This document shows positions 1-8,805 of a stretch of 62,220 bases of DNA, piece after piece; positions within the stretch are counted from its first letter, which is position 1; the number at the start of each line of letters is the position of its first letter. The position numbers were made by a program, and so were the translations under genes. A model generated the notes under the pieces. It was not told where the DNA came from. It saw only the letters and a list, made by a program, of their open reading frames with translations, and did not search any database. Origin of the DNA: Parcubacteria group bacterium Greene0416_39 (GTDB taxonomy: Bacteria > Patescibacteriota > Minisyncoccia > Minisyncoccales > UBA10102); contig VMEU01000006.1 in the NCBI GenBank assembly GCA_007375675.1, positions 1 to 62,220 of the forward strand, given 5' to 3'.

Positions 1-517
1 CGGCTATGGGATCCATTCCAATAAGAACCCATTCTCTCATCGGTTGGTCCGTGTACTGCTCGCGCAGGGCAGGACCGACCTCGGCCGGGCACTGCTGAAG
101 ACCCAGCTCCAAGGCACGCTCGTAGATCACATCACGTCGCGTATTGACCTTGAAGCCCAACTGACGGCCCGATACGCGCGCCAGGTCCACCTCGACCTCC
201 TCGTTGCTTACGGGAATCTTATCGAGGATCTGGTTGGCGTAAGTACCGATTTGGTACTTGCCGGCCAGCAGAGCCTTGCGGTACTCCTGGGGCGACTTGC
301 GAAGTCCGAGCTTGATGGTTTTCCAAACCTTAAACTTGGCCGTACTCCCATCGTCAGGCATGAGCACCTCGCGAAGCACTTTCTTGAGTGCTGCTTGATT
401 CTCACTCCATCCGTTTGCGATACCTTGGTCAATATCGCGCGGGAGTTGCCGCACCACTGCACCTGCAAACTCTGGAAACCACCCGGGAATCAAGGCTGTA
501 CCATGTTCTTCTGCCAT
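1..517 (-). CDS. Conserved hypothetical protein typical of CPR genomes, 3' truncated by window edge
   Basis: Hand translation of minus strand from ATG at 517: MAEEHGTALIPGWFPEFAGAVVRQLPRDIDQGIANGWSENQAALKKVLREVLMPDDGSTAKFKVWKTIKLGL...ANQILDKIPVSNEEVEVDLARVSGRQLGFK...MREWVLIGMDPIA, open to window edge; AGGAGG 6 nt upstream. Missed by the ORF track because it has no stop in the window. Confidence 0.85.
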   Translation of the reverse strand, partial: MAEEHGTALIPGWFPEFAGAVVRQLPRDIDQGIANGWSENQAALKKVLREVLMPDDGSTAKFKVWKTIKLGLRKSPQEYRKALLAGKYQIGTYANQILDKIPVSNEEVEVDLARVSGRQLGFKVNTRRDVIYERALELGLQQCPAEVGPALREQYTDQPMREWVLIGMDPIA

Positions 518-702
518 GGCTGTTCCTCCTCTTGCTGGTTAGTTTTAGGAGACTTCTCCCACAGCAAGTGCTAAATAAAGTGTACACCTCAACTAAACTT
601 TTGTCAAGTTTTTTGTACGAGATGAGGGCATGGGTAACACTTACTACGAAAACTTGCGACCGCAAAGATTTATAGTTTCTGGCATTCCAAGCGCAGAAAA
701 AA

Positions 703-832
703 GAGCACTCAGGCGGCGGCTACCTACTTTGGCAGGGAAAACCCTACTATCATCGGCCTTGGAGTATTTCACTTCCGTGTTCGGAATGGGAACGGGTGGG
801 ACAACTCCAGTATAACCGCCACCTCAATGCTC
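703..832 (-). rRNA. rrf: 5S ribosomal RNA
   Basis: Minus strand reads GAGCATTGAGGTGGCGGTTATACTGGAGTTGTCCCACCCGTTCCCATTCCGAACACGGAAGTGAAATACTCC...CCGCCGCCTGAGTGCTC; terminal stem and 5S consensus CCGAACACGGAAGU recognisable. Confidence 0.93.
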
Positions 833-837
833 TTTTT

Positions 838-972
838 GCTCCTCACTATCGTTCGGAGCTTCCACTGATTTATACGGATTTTGCTGATTTATGCTGATAC
901 TAGTATCCGCATAAATCTGTCTAATCAGCATTAATCAGCGGTGTAGCGACGAGCGACAGCGAGGAGCGAACA
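838..972. repeat. Palindromic repeat (family C), copy in 23S-5S spacer
   Basis: CTCACTATCGTTCG...CACTGATTTATACGGAT...TTATGCTGATACTAGTATCCGCATAAATC... Confidence 0.78.
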
Positions 973-1109
973 GTGATCACTAATTGCTAGTCGAGATCTA
1001 TTGCACAACAACCATTAGTACTCCTCGGCTCAATCCCTTGCGGGACTTACACCTAGAGCCTATCAACCTCATGGTCTCTGAGGGGTCTTTGAGTCCTCAT
1101 CTTGAAGTT

Positions 1110-1142
<33 letters not shown>

Positions 1143-1259
1143 TTTCCGAACTTAGCTACCCAGCGATGCCCTAGGCAGGACAACTGGTACACCAGAGGTT
1201 CGTTCCCTGAGGTCCTCTCGTACTGTCAGGAACTCTTCTCAAGACTCGACGCCTACGGT

Positions 1260-1290
<31 letters not shown>

Positions 1291-1330
1291 GAACCCAACT
1301 CACGAACCGCTTTAATGGGCGAACAGCCCA

Positions 1331-2148
1331 CAGATAGTTCCATAATTACTTATGGTCTAGACTATACCTTTGCTTTCTTTTCATCTAGAAAGCACCGACG
1401 TTTTATAGGGCATTAACCCTATCCCGTGCTCGATTTAATCGAGCGAACGAAGTCGTTACGGGGTTATACGGTAACTTATATTTCATTAAATCAAGGAGGT
1501 AAGGATCTACCAATGCAGAGAATTTTTGCGCATCCCTGCTTGGAATGTATAACCTATACCCGTCTTGAATCCAATGAATGCGAGGATTGAGAGAAAAGTT
1601 TCTTTGCAAGCACTCTGCCAGAATTTCATTTTCTCGCTTCGTGAATGAAAGTGTATTCAAGAATACTCCATAGCAATCGTTTCTCCTTCCTCCATCATCC
1701 ATATACCATACCGCTAAGGTTAAGGGAGATGTAAGAAGAGAAACAATTTTGCTTGGTACGATTTTCCTTTTGCCTTTATAGAATAATTTCCAAAGTTCAG
1801 TAAAGTACGTGTGTGTTTTCGTTTTAAATCTCCACTGCACATACGTTTTCTGAGCTCTCTGGTCAAAATTCTCAAATTGGACAGGTTTTGTGCCTGTGAA
1901 TTTCTTGAGTTCTTGGTACTTCCAGAAAACGTATGCTTTCTGGGTTTCAGAATGCCCAAGTTCCAGGCGTGCATTAAACTTAAGCATGCTTAGATGAGCA
2001 TCTCCTAAAATAGTACCGAGAATGATCTCTTTTTCTCTCGATGAAATCGCTGATTGCCGTAAACTTCCCACGGTGTTGTCCATGTTATTTCATTATACCA
2101 TGGATTTCTCCGTTATGAGTCGATTTTACAAGGGCTAATTTAAAGCTA
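1331..2148 (-). mobile_element. Group I intron in 23S just 5' of the A-loop (about E. coli 2546/2547)
   Basis: Exon AAGGGU | intron | UGGGCUGUUCGCCC; 5' exon ends U and intron ends G; 3' core motif GGTATAGTCTAGACC; encodes LAGLIDADG ORF. Confidence 0.85.
1403..2083 (-). CDS. LAGLIDADG homing endonuclease (23S intron 1)
   Basis: ORF 226 aa with EIILGTILGDAHLS and LAVWYMDDGG motifs. Confidence 0.88.
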   Translation of the reverse strand: MDNTVGSLRQSAISSREKEIILGTILGDAHLSMLKFNARLELGHSETQKAYVFWKYQELKKFTGTKPVQFENFDQRAQKTYVQWRFKTKTHTYFTELWKLFYKGKRKIVPSKIVSLLTSPLTLAVWYMDDGGRRNDCYGVFLNTLSFTKRENEILAECLQRNFSLNPRIHWIQDGYRLYIPSRDAQKFSALVDPYLLDLMKYKLPYNPVTTSFARLNRARDRVNAL

Positions 2149-2194
2149 ACCCTTGGCAGCTTCTCCACCACCAGGATGCGATGAGCCGACATCG

Positions 2195-3007
2195 CTTGTC
2201 GGCATTTTTCTCCCTTTACAGGGAGGTTCGGACTATATCTTCACCCGCCAACATCTACGAAGTTGTGGCGGGGCTGGCATATTAGCTCTCTTTTTCAGAG
2301 AACTCCGTCCCGCTAAGCAGGACAAGTCTCTACGGGGTTATAACCCAATTTATATTGCATGGAAGGAATCACTCTATCTCCTATTAAGTCTTTCAAACGC
2401 GGAATTGACCGAGAAAGAAATCGGATTCGATAGTACTGTTTGTCTTTATTCAGACGCGCCTGCAGTCCTAACATTTTCAGTTTCTCTATCAATCTCTTTT
2501 GGTCTTCTACGCTGAACCTCTGGGTGTTGAGATAGAAATTTGATCTTCCACTTCTCCCTCCGTCATCCATGAACCATACGCTCAAGATAAGAGAATTAAT
2601 CCGAAGTTCTTTTGGGATAATCTTTTCTTTACCCACATAAAACATCCGGTACAACTCACTCAGAACAGGATGCTGTCTGGTATAAAACCGATAGGCAACC
2701 CTGTTCCCGTTTCCTCTCCTCATCTTTGGCGCGGAACGACAGATACTTTTGAGCGCCTGGAACTTCCAATCAACATATTCCTTTACGCCAAGTGAATGAT
2801 TGACTTCCAGAAACGCTTCTTTTCTTCCTGGCACAATTCGTAAGTATCCATCGCCCAAAATGGTTCCAATAACAAGAGATTTCTGCAATTGCGTTAAACT
2901 TCCCACGGTGTTGTCCATAGATATTGAGTTATTATACCATATGGAGTTCACCGTTATAAGCCAGATTTATTGTACGACATTACTGTCGTAGCACACCGAT
3001 ATCTTCA
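2195..3007 (-). mobile_element. Group I intron in 23S at the peptidyl-transferase centre (about E. coli U2500)
   Basis: Exon GGCACAU | intron | CGAUGUCGGCUC; U/G splice rule satisfied; P7-like GAAGATATAGTCC and GTAGAGACT motifs. Confidence 0.9.
2313..2951 (-). CDS. LAGLIDADG homing endonuclease (23S intron 2)
   Basis: ORF 212 aa with LVIGTILGDGYL and LSVWFMDDGG; shares N-terminal MDNTVGSL with intron 1 ORF. Confidence 0.88.
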   Translation of the reverse strand: MNSIWYNNSISMDNTVGSLTQLQKSLVIGTILGDGYLRIVPGRKEAFLEVNHSLGVKEYVDWKFQALKSICRSAPKMRRGNGNRVAYRFYTRQHPVLSELYRMFYVGKEKIIPKELRINSLILSVWFMDDGGRSGRSNFYLNTQRFSVEDQKRLIEKLKMLGLQARLNKDKQYYRIRFLSRSIPRLKDLIGDRVIPSMQYKLGYNPVETCPA

Positions 3008-3756
3008 ATGTGCCGAACGGAGCCGTAGATATGGACTCGCGGGCTCCACTAGCCTGTTATCCCCGGGGTAACTTTTGTCTGATGATCTTTGCGTTTTCTA
3101 CAAAAACGCATCGGTTCACTAAGTTCTGCTTTCGCACCTGCTCGACATATCCGTCTCGCAGTTAAGCTGGCTTGTGCCTTTACACGACCGCGAGGATTTC
3201 CATCCCTCGTTAGCCAACCTTATAAACGCCTCCGTTACTCTTTGGGAGGCAAGCGCCCCACTTAAACTGACCACCTCCCACTGTCATCCCTTGCGGGAAT
3301 TAGTTTTACCCTTTCAAAAGATGGGTGTTTCATTGTCGGCTCCATCCCGCCCGAAAGCGGAACTTCAAAGCCTACCCACTACGCTACGCATCCGAAATGA
3401 TAAAACAATAGGAAGCTACAGTAAAGCTCCCGGGGTCTTTCCGTCTAGCCGCAGGTAACCGGCATATTCACCGGTATTGCATTTTCACTGGACAGCTCCT
3501 GGAGACAGTTCCCCAGTCGTTACACCTTTCATGCGGGCCTCAACTTACGAGGCAAGGGGTTACGCTACTTTAACACGATTATAGTTATCGCGGACGTTCA
3601 CTGGGGCTTAGCTCAGTAAGCCCCCGCCACAAAGGCGGAGACCTCCAAGTTTAACACTCCAGCACTGGTCAGGTGTCAGCCCCTATACATCCTCTTACGA
3701 GTTTAGCAGGGACTTGTGTTTTTGGTAAACAGTCGCCAGGGATACATTCGCTGCGA

Positions 3757-3840
3757 CCCCGCACCACTTTGGCCTAAATTTTCACGAATTAACCATATCT
3801 TTTGGTCTTTCGTTAAATTAAAGACAAAGTGGTGCGGGGT
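3757..3840. repeat. Palindromic repeat (family B) inside 23S rRNA, extending a variable helix in the h63 region
   Basis: ACCCCGCACCACTTTG ... CAAAGTGGTGCGGGGT; about 90% identical to 13310-13392. Confidence 0.85.
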
Positions 3841-5384
3841 AGTCCTTATCGCGAACTTACGGACACTTTTTTGCCTAGTTCCTTCAGGAGCTTTCATCCA
3901 TTCACCTTGGCGCATTTACGCCAACCCACCTGTGTCGGTTTTCGGTACGGACTCATCAAACTCATATCCATGAAGCTTTTCTGGGAAGGATGCTCGCTTG
4001 AATCCTGTCCCGCGAACGGGACAGTTTCTCCAACGCTTGTCCTAACCTTGCGGCTAGGACTTAGCGCCAGAAACAGAAATCCCATAATCTGCTCAAGGTA
4101 CTATCCTTCGTCACTTTATGGAAGCATTTGACGAGGGGTAGGAATATGAACCTACTTTCCATCATCCCGAGCCTTTCGGCGAGGGACTAAGGACCGCCTA
4201 ACCCTTGGTCGATTACCGTTGCCAAGGAACCCTCGGGTTTTCGGTGTTCCGAGTTTTCATCGGAATTGTGGTTACTCATGCCAACATTCTCACTCCTCAT
4301 CGCTCCACCTTCACTTGCGTTAGGGCTTCACTGCAATGAGGACGCTTCCCTACCACTCCGCCAACATCTTCGAAAGAAGTTGTGGCGGAATTCTTATCTT
4401 CGGTACCAAGCTTAGCCCCTATGAATTTTTGGCGCAGAACTCCTTAACTAGTAAGCTGTTACGCACTTTTTAAAGGATAGCTGCTTCTGAGCTAACCTCC
4501 TAGCTATCAAAGGAATTCCACTGCCTTGTCTGTTCGCACTTAGCTTGAATTTGGGGACCTTAGATGAAGATCTGGGCTATTCCCCTTTAGAGACACGGAC
4601 CTTAGCGCCCGCGTTCTGACTGCCCACTATTCACTGAAGCATTCGAAGTTTGATAAGAAAACCTGGATTGCTCCAAAATTTTCTTTTCAGAGCTCTACCT
4701 CTCCAATGATTCGGTGGACGCTAGCCCAAAAGCTATTTCGGGAAGAACCAGCTATCACCAAGCTCGATTAGTTTTTCGCTTCTTACCACAGCTCATCCCA
4801 GAGGGTTGAACAACTCACGGGTTCGGACCTCCTCCACCACTTCTGGCGGATTCATCCTGGCCATGGCAAGCTCGCTTGGCTTCGGGTTTTATGCATACTG
4901 CATATTGTTCGCGCATTTAGCACTTGGTTTCCCTTTGCCTTCACTCCGTAATGGAGCTTAGACTGCAATATGCGATAAACTCGTTGGCTCGTTTCGCAAA
5001 AAATACGCCGTCAGGGGGTACCGGACGGCACCCCCCTCCGACTCTTTGTGGGCAAAATGGTTTCAGGTTCTGTTTCATCGCGATTACCTCGCTGCTTTTC
5101 ACCTTTCCCTCACGGTACTGGTTCACTATCGGTGATGTTGAGTATTTAGCCTTGGCCTGGTAGTCAGGCCTGATTCCCACGGGGCTTTCGTTCCCCATGG
5201 TACTTAAGAAAAATAGCAAGGAGCATGAAAGGGTTTTCGAATACAGGGCTTTCACCTTCTTTGGCCTCCCTTTCCAGGGTAGTTCTTCTAACGCCTTCAC
5301 CTAAGTGTTCTCCCTCGAATACTCCACTCCACGTCCCCTATACTACGGACATGGAGTAAAGCTCCGACGCCATTCCCTTGCAAC

Positions 5385-5530
5385 CCCAATCGTGACTCGC
5401 TGCTGCTCGTCACTTCCGCGGATACATGCGGATTTTTGCGGATTTATGCTGATAACGTATCCGCATAAATCAGCTGTATCCGTATAAATCAGCGGTGTGG
5501 CGAACAATAGTGAGCCACGACTGGTTTAGG
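5385..5530. repeat. Palindromic repeat (family C) inside the 5' domain of 23S rRNA, homologous to the 23S-5S spacer element
   Basis: TTATGCTGATAACGTATCCGCATAAATCAG core; reverse orientation relative to 838-972. Confidence 0.8.
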
Positions 5531-6057
5531 CTTCTCCCTCTTCGCTCGCCGCTACTAAGGGAATAATATTCGTTGTTTGTTCCTCTGGGTACTGAGATGA
5601 TTCACTTCCCCAGGTACGCTACCCCGTCATTCGACAGGGCTATCCCGATTTTCATCGGGATGGGTTTCCCCATTCGGAAATCTCCGGATCAAAGGCTGCT
5701 CACCGCCTCCCCGAAGCTTATCGCAGGCACGCCACGTCCTTCATCGCCTCAACATCCCAAGGCATCCACCATTTGCCCATAACAATGCAATAGATACGAC
5801 TAGCAATTACTAATCACTGTATCTCTGTATTCAGTTGTCAAAGTGCTCGCATGACCAACATAAAACCGCCTAGTTCTGAAGCGGTTCACAAACGAAATCA
5901 AAGGAGTCTGGTCTTTCAGCCGCTTCGAACGTTGTTGTTTGATTTTATATTACTCATGCGTGCAGCCAGTATATCGTACAGGAAAACCCGTGTCAATAGG
6001 CAAAAGAAAACCGCCCCGCAAGACGCAAGGACGGTCTCCTTTTTCTGTCTTCAAGCT

Positions 6058-6738
6058 CTATGGCTTGAATTTCCTTTTGAGATCCTGGAGAACTTCTCCT
6101 GCTACTTCTTTGCCTCCCAAGCCAAATGCCAAACCTCCTGCTACCACAAGGAACGCGACAACGCCTGTGAATAAAGTCTGGAGCAAGAAAGGAGTGACGC
6201 CAAGCTGGAGAAGAATTGCGATTATGGCAAAAATCCAGATTGACCACTTCACGATTACTCCAACAAAATGTCCGTACCCCATGCCAGATCCCTCTACGGT
6301 AGCTCGCAGTATCTTCTCTGTTAGTTCAGCGATAATCACTGCGACCACGAAGATAAGCGATGCAACAAGCACATTGGGGATGTACCCCAATACGCTAGTA
6401 AGGAATGCTGCAAACTGGGCCAACCCAAGAATCTCAACTGCCGCAAGCAGGAAGACAATCAAAAGCGCCCACTTAAAAAGCCCTCCCACAAACTCTGCTG
6501 GGTTTACCTTAATCTCTGCTTTTGCCAACGCATCTTTCCAGCCAGTTCCTGCAAAGAGCTGGTTAAACTGGATGCGCTTTAAAATGTCTGTCATCACTTT
6601 TTCTACTGCTTCTGCGACAAACCAACCAATCACAAACACAATCACCGCTCCTATCACTTGAGGAATAAATCCAAGAAATCCCTGCCACAAATTCGCAAGG
6701 GAGTTCAAGGTTACGCTATACCAATTGAGTAAAATCAT
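6058..6738 (-). CDS. Mechanosensitive ion channel-like conserved TM-helix protein
   Basis: ORF 226 aa, multiple TM segments, GLAFGLGGKEVAGEVL motif. Confidence 0.75.
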   Translation of the reverse strand: MILLNWYSVTLNSLANLWQGFLGFIPQVIGAVIVFVIGWFVAEAVEKVMTDILKRIQFNQLFAGTGWKDALAKAEIKVNPAEFVGGLFKWALLIVFLLAAVEILGLAQFAAFLTSVLGYIPNVLVASLIFVVAVIIAELTEKILRATVEGSGMGYGHFVGVIVKWSIWIFAIIAILLQLGVTPFLLQTLFTGVVAFLVVAGGLAFGLGGKEVAGEVLQDLKRKFKP

Positions 6739-6757
6739 ATGATGTAAAACTTGTTAT

Positions 6758-6838
6758 GCCCCGTAGTAGAACTTTGGCTACCTTCGGCGACGATGTGTCT
6801 CGCGTAGCGAGACACATGCCAAAGTTTCACTACAGGGT
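6758..6838. repeat. Palindromic repeat family A, copy 1
   Basis: CCCCGTAGTAGAACTTTGGC...CGACGATGTGTCTCGCGTAGCGAGACACATG...CCAAAGTTTCACTACAGGG; near-identical to 25865-25943. Confidence 0.88.
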
Positions 6839-6995
6839 ATGAATGAGTACAATCGACCTTTCCGGGTATTACGATAGTATACCAGGGGTCAAGGGAACTG
6901 TCCTGTGGATAACTTAAGATAATGCAAATTTACGAATGACTGCGAATGTACAAATTCGAGTATTCGCGGCATTCGTTTTCATTTGTAGATTTGCA

Positions 6996-7457
6996 TTATT
7001 TATTCTTTGCGGCCTCAGTCTTTGCAAACATCTCTGCAATTTCCTCTACTACGTCCTGCAAGGCCTTTGCAGCTTCCATATTTACCTCCTGTTTTACCTT
7101 AGAGCAGAGTTTTGCAGCTTTCCAAAATTTCTCATGCAAGCCAGGAAACATTACAAGATGCTCTGGTTTGAAGTAATCGGTCCAGAGGATCAGTAGTTCT
7201 TTCTTGCACAGTTGCGCGTGCTCCTCTTTCACTGCAATATATCGAACCAGAGAATTTGCTTTGGAGGGTACAGGACTGTACCCTCCTTTGCCCTCCGCTA
7301 TCTCTGCTTTTTCAATAAGTTCCACCATGCGCACCACGGTTTTTGCCGCAGTTCTCGCAGGCTCTGGGGTATAAATCCCGCATGGAATATCGCAGTGGGC
7401 ATACACCATCTTGGCAGGGAAAAACTTGTTCAAAAACGAAAACATAGAATACAGCAT
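6996..7457 (-). CDS. sodN: Nickel-containing superoxide dismutase
   Basis: HCDIPCGIYTPEPARTAAKTVVRMVELI matches the Ni-hook HCxxPCGxY signature; start set at MLYSMFSF (upstream ATGs overlap the divergent gene). Confidence 0.88.
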   Translation of the reverse strand: MLYSMFSFLNKFFPAKMVYAHCDIPCGIYTPEPARTAAKTVVRMVELIEKAEIAEGKGGYSPVPSKANSLVRYIAVKEEHAQLCKKELLILWTDYFKPEHLVMFPGLHEKFWKAAKLCSKVKQEVNMEAAKALQDVVEEIAEMFAKTEAAKNK

Positions 7458-7539
7458 ATGAGTGTAGTGTACCCCACTAAAAAAACGAGTCAAGAGCGAG
7501 CAGTAGCCAAAAACCCATAAAAAGTGGTAGAGTGATGTA

Positions 7540-8463
7540 ATGAAGACCTGGGCATTCCTTGGAATCTTTTCTCTCCTCTTTTTCTGTTTTACCACCGCAC
7601 AAGCTCAAACTCTTAACGCGGGGCTGGTAAGCGGGATCTGGTATTCAAAAACTCCTTTCTTTGCCGGAGAAACCGTACGCATATACGCAGCAATACAGAA
7701 CAATTCAGGCTTTGATATTGCGGGAAAGGTGAAATTCTTAAAAGACGGCAGCGCTCTTGGAGAATTCTCTTTTTCTGCGGCAAAGGGCGGGCTCGTCCAA
7801 ACCTGGACAGACTGGAAGGCTCAAGAAGGAACGCACAAAATTATGGCTGAAGTTGTTGAAATGAAACGTCTCCAAATTGGAAAACCTCCAGAGTCCATAA
7901 CTCTGGGGTCTTCTGTCGGCGCTGCCAGTGTTGTGTCTGTGGAAAGAGACACAGACCAAGACCAAATTGCAGACCCCGAAGATCCTGATGACGACAATGA
8001 CGGACTCACCGATGAAAAAGAAACTATACTCAGAACCAACCCGCTTAACCCGGATACCGACGGTGACGGCATTAAAGACAACGTGGATAGAATTCTCGTG
8101 AAAGAATCAAAGGCAGGAGAAAAAATCTACTCTAACTTAGAAGAGCAGATTGATTCCTTTGTGGAAACAGTCACAGAAAAACTTGCGTCCTATAAAGAAG
8201 AGAGAACAAAACAACGCAAGTCCCCCTTCGGGGGATCTCCCGTAGGGAGAGAACCTTCCAAACCAGTCTTTGCGGGCACGATTCAAAAAATTGATGACGC
8301 CATTCCTATCTTTGAGATTCCAAAAGAACGCATACCCACAAAAGAGGGAATAACCGACTTCCTCCTTGCAGGAGCAATTACTGCTCTTCCCCAGTGGCGC
8401 ATTGGAGTTTTAATTATAGGAGGCATTCTTCTTTTTCAACTCATCCGCCGATTTTTCTTCTAA
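7540..8463 (+). CDS. Secreted/membrane-anchored protein with thrombospondin type-3-like calcium-binding repeats
   Basis: N-terminal signal peptide; DTDQDQIADPEDPDDDNDGLTDEKE...NPLNPDTDGDGIKDNVD; C-terminal TM helix. Confidence 0.75.
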   Translation: MKTWAFLGIFSLLFFCFTTAQAQTLNAGLVSGIWYSKTPFFAGETVRIYAAIQNNSGFDIAGKVKFLKDGSALGEFSFSAAKGGLVQTWTDWKAQEGTHKIMAEVVEMKRLQIGKPPESITLGSSVGAASVVSVERDTDQDQIADPEDPDDDNDGLTDEKETILRTNPLNPDTDGDGIKDNVDRILVKESKAGEKIYSNLEEQIDSFVETVTEKLASYKEERTKQRKSPFGGSPVGREPSKPVFAGTIQKIDDAIPIFEIPKERIPTKEGITDFLLAGAITALPQWRIGVLIIGGILLFQLIRRFFF

Positions 8464-8471
8464 AATTTTAG

Positions 8472-8543
8472 TGGACCCTGCCGGATTCGAACCGGCGACC
8501 TCTTCATTGCAAATGAAGCGCTCTACCACTAAGCTAAGGGCCC
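8472..8543 (-). tRNA. tRNA-Ala(TGC)
   Basis: GGGCCCTTAGCTTAGTGGTAGAGCGCTTCATTTGCAATGAAGAGGTCGCCGGTTCGAATCCGGCAGGGTCCA. Confidence 0.97.
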
Positions 8544-8731
8544 ACGATCACACGGTTTCCCCCGACCCCCCTCTTTTAGAAACCCACGGTTTCTAACGCT
8601 CACTTCGTTCGCTGTTTTCCTACACGGGGGAAACCGACAAATTACCCCGTGGTGGAAAGATCCGACCCCGCAGCGCGGGGGAGCTAAGAAACCGAAGGTG
8701 TCTTAAGCTGGGGGTCGGGGTAATTTGCTTG

Positions 8732-8805
8732 TGCGCGTGCCTGGACTCGAACCAGGGACCCCGTCATTATCAGTGACGTGCTCTAACCAGCTGAGCTACA
8801 CGCGC
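8732..8805 (-). tRNA. tRNA-Ile(GAT)
   Basis: GCGCGTGTAGCTCAGCTGGTTAGAGCACGTCACTGATAATGACGGGGTCCCTGGTTCGAGTCCAGGCACGCGCA. Confidence 0.97.

Noticed and set aside
44-574. Plus-strand 176-aa ORF at the window start
   Set aside because: Antisense to the convincingly conserved minus-strand CDS 1-517; the opposite frame has a clean RBS and coherent protein.
5939-6661. Plus-strand 240-aa ORF opposite the mechanosensitive channel-like gene
   Set aside because: Antisense shadow ORF; the minus frame has clear TM/family signal. Same logic applied to other long antisense ORFs (e.g. opposite ftsZ, fba, secD, secA).
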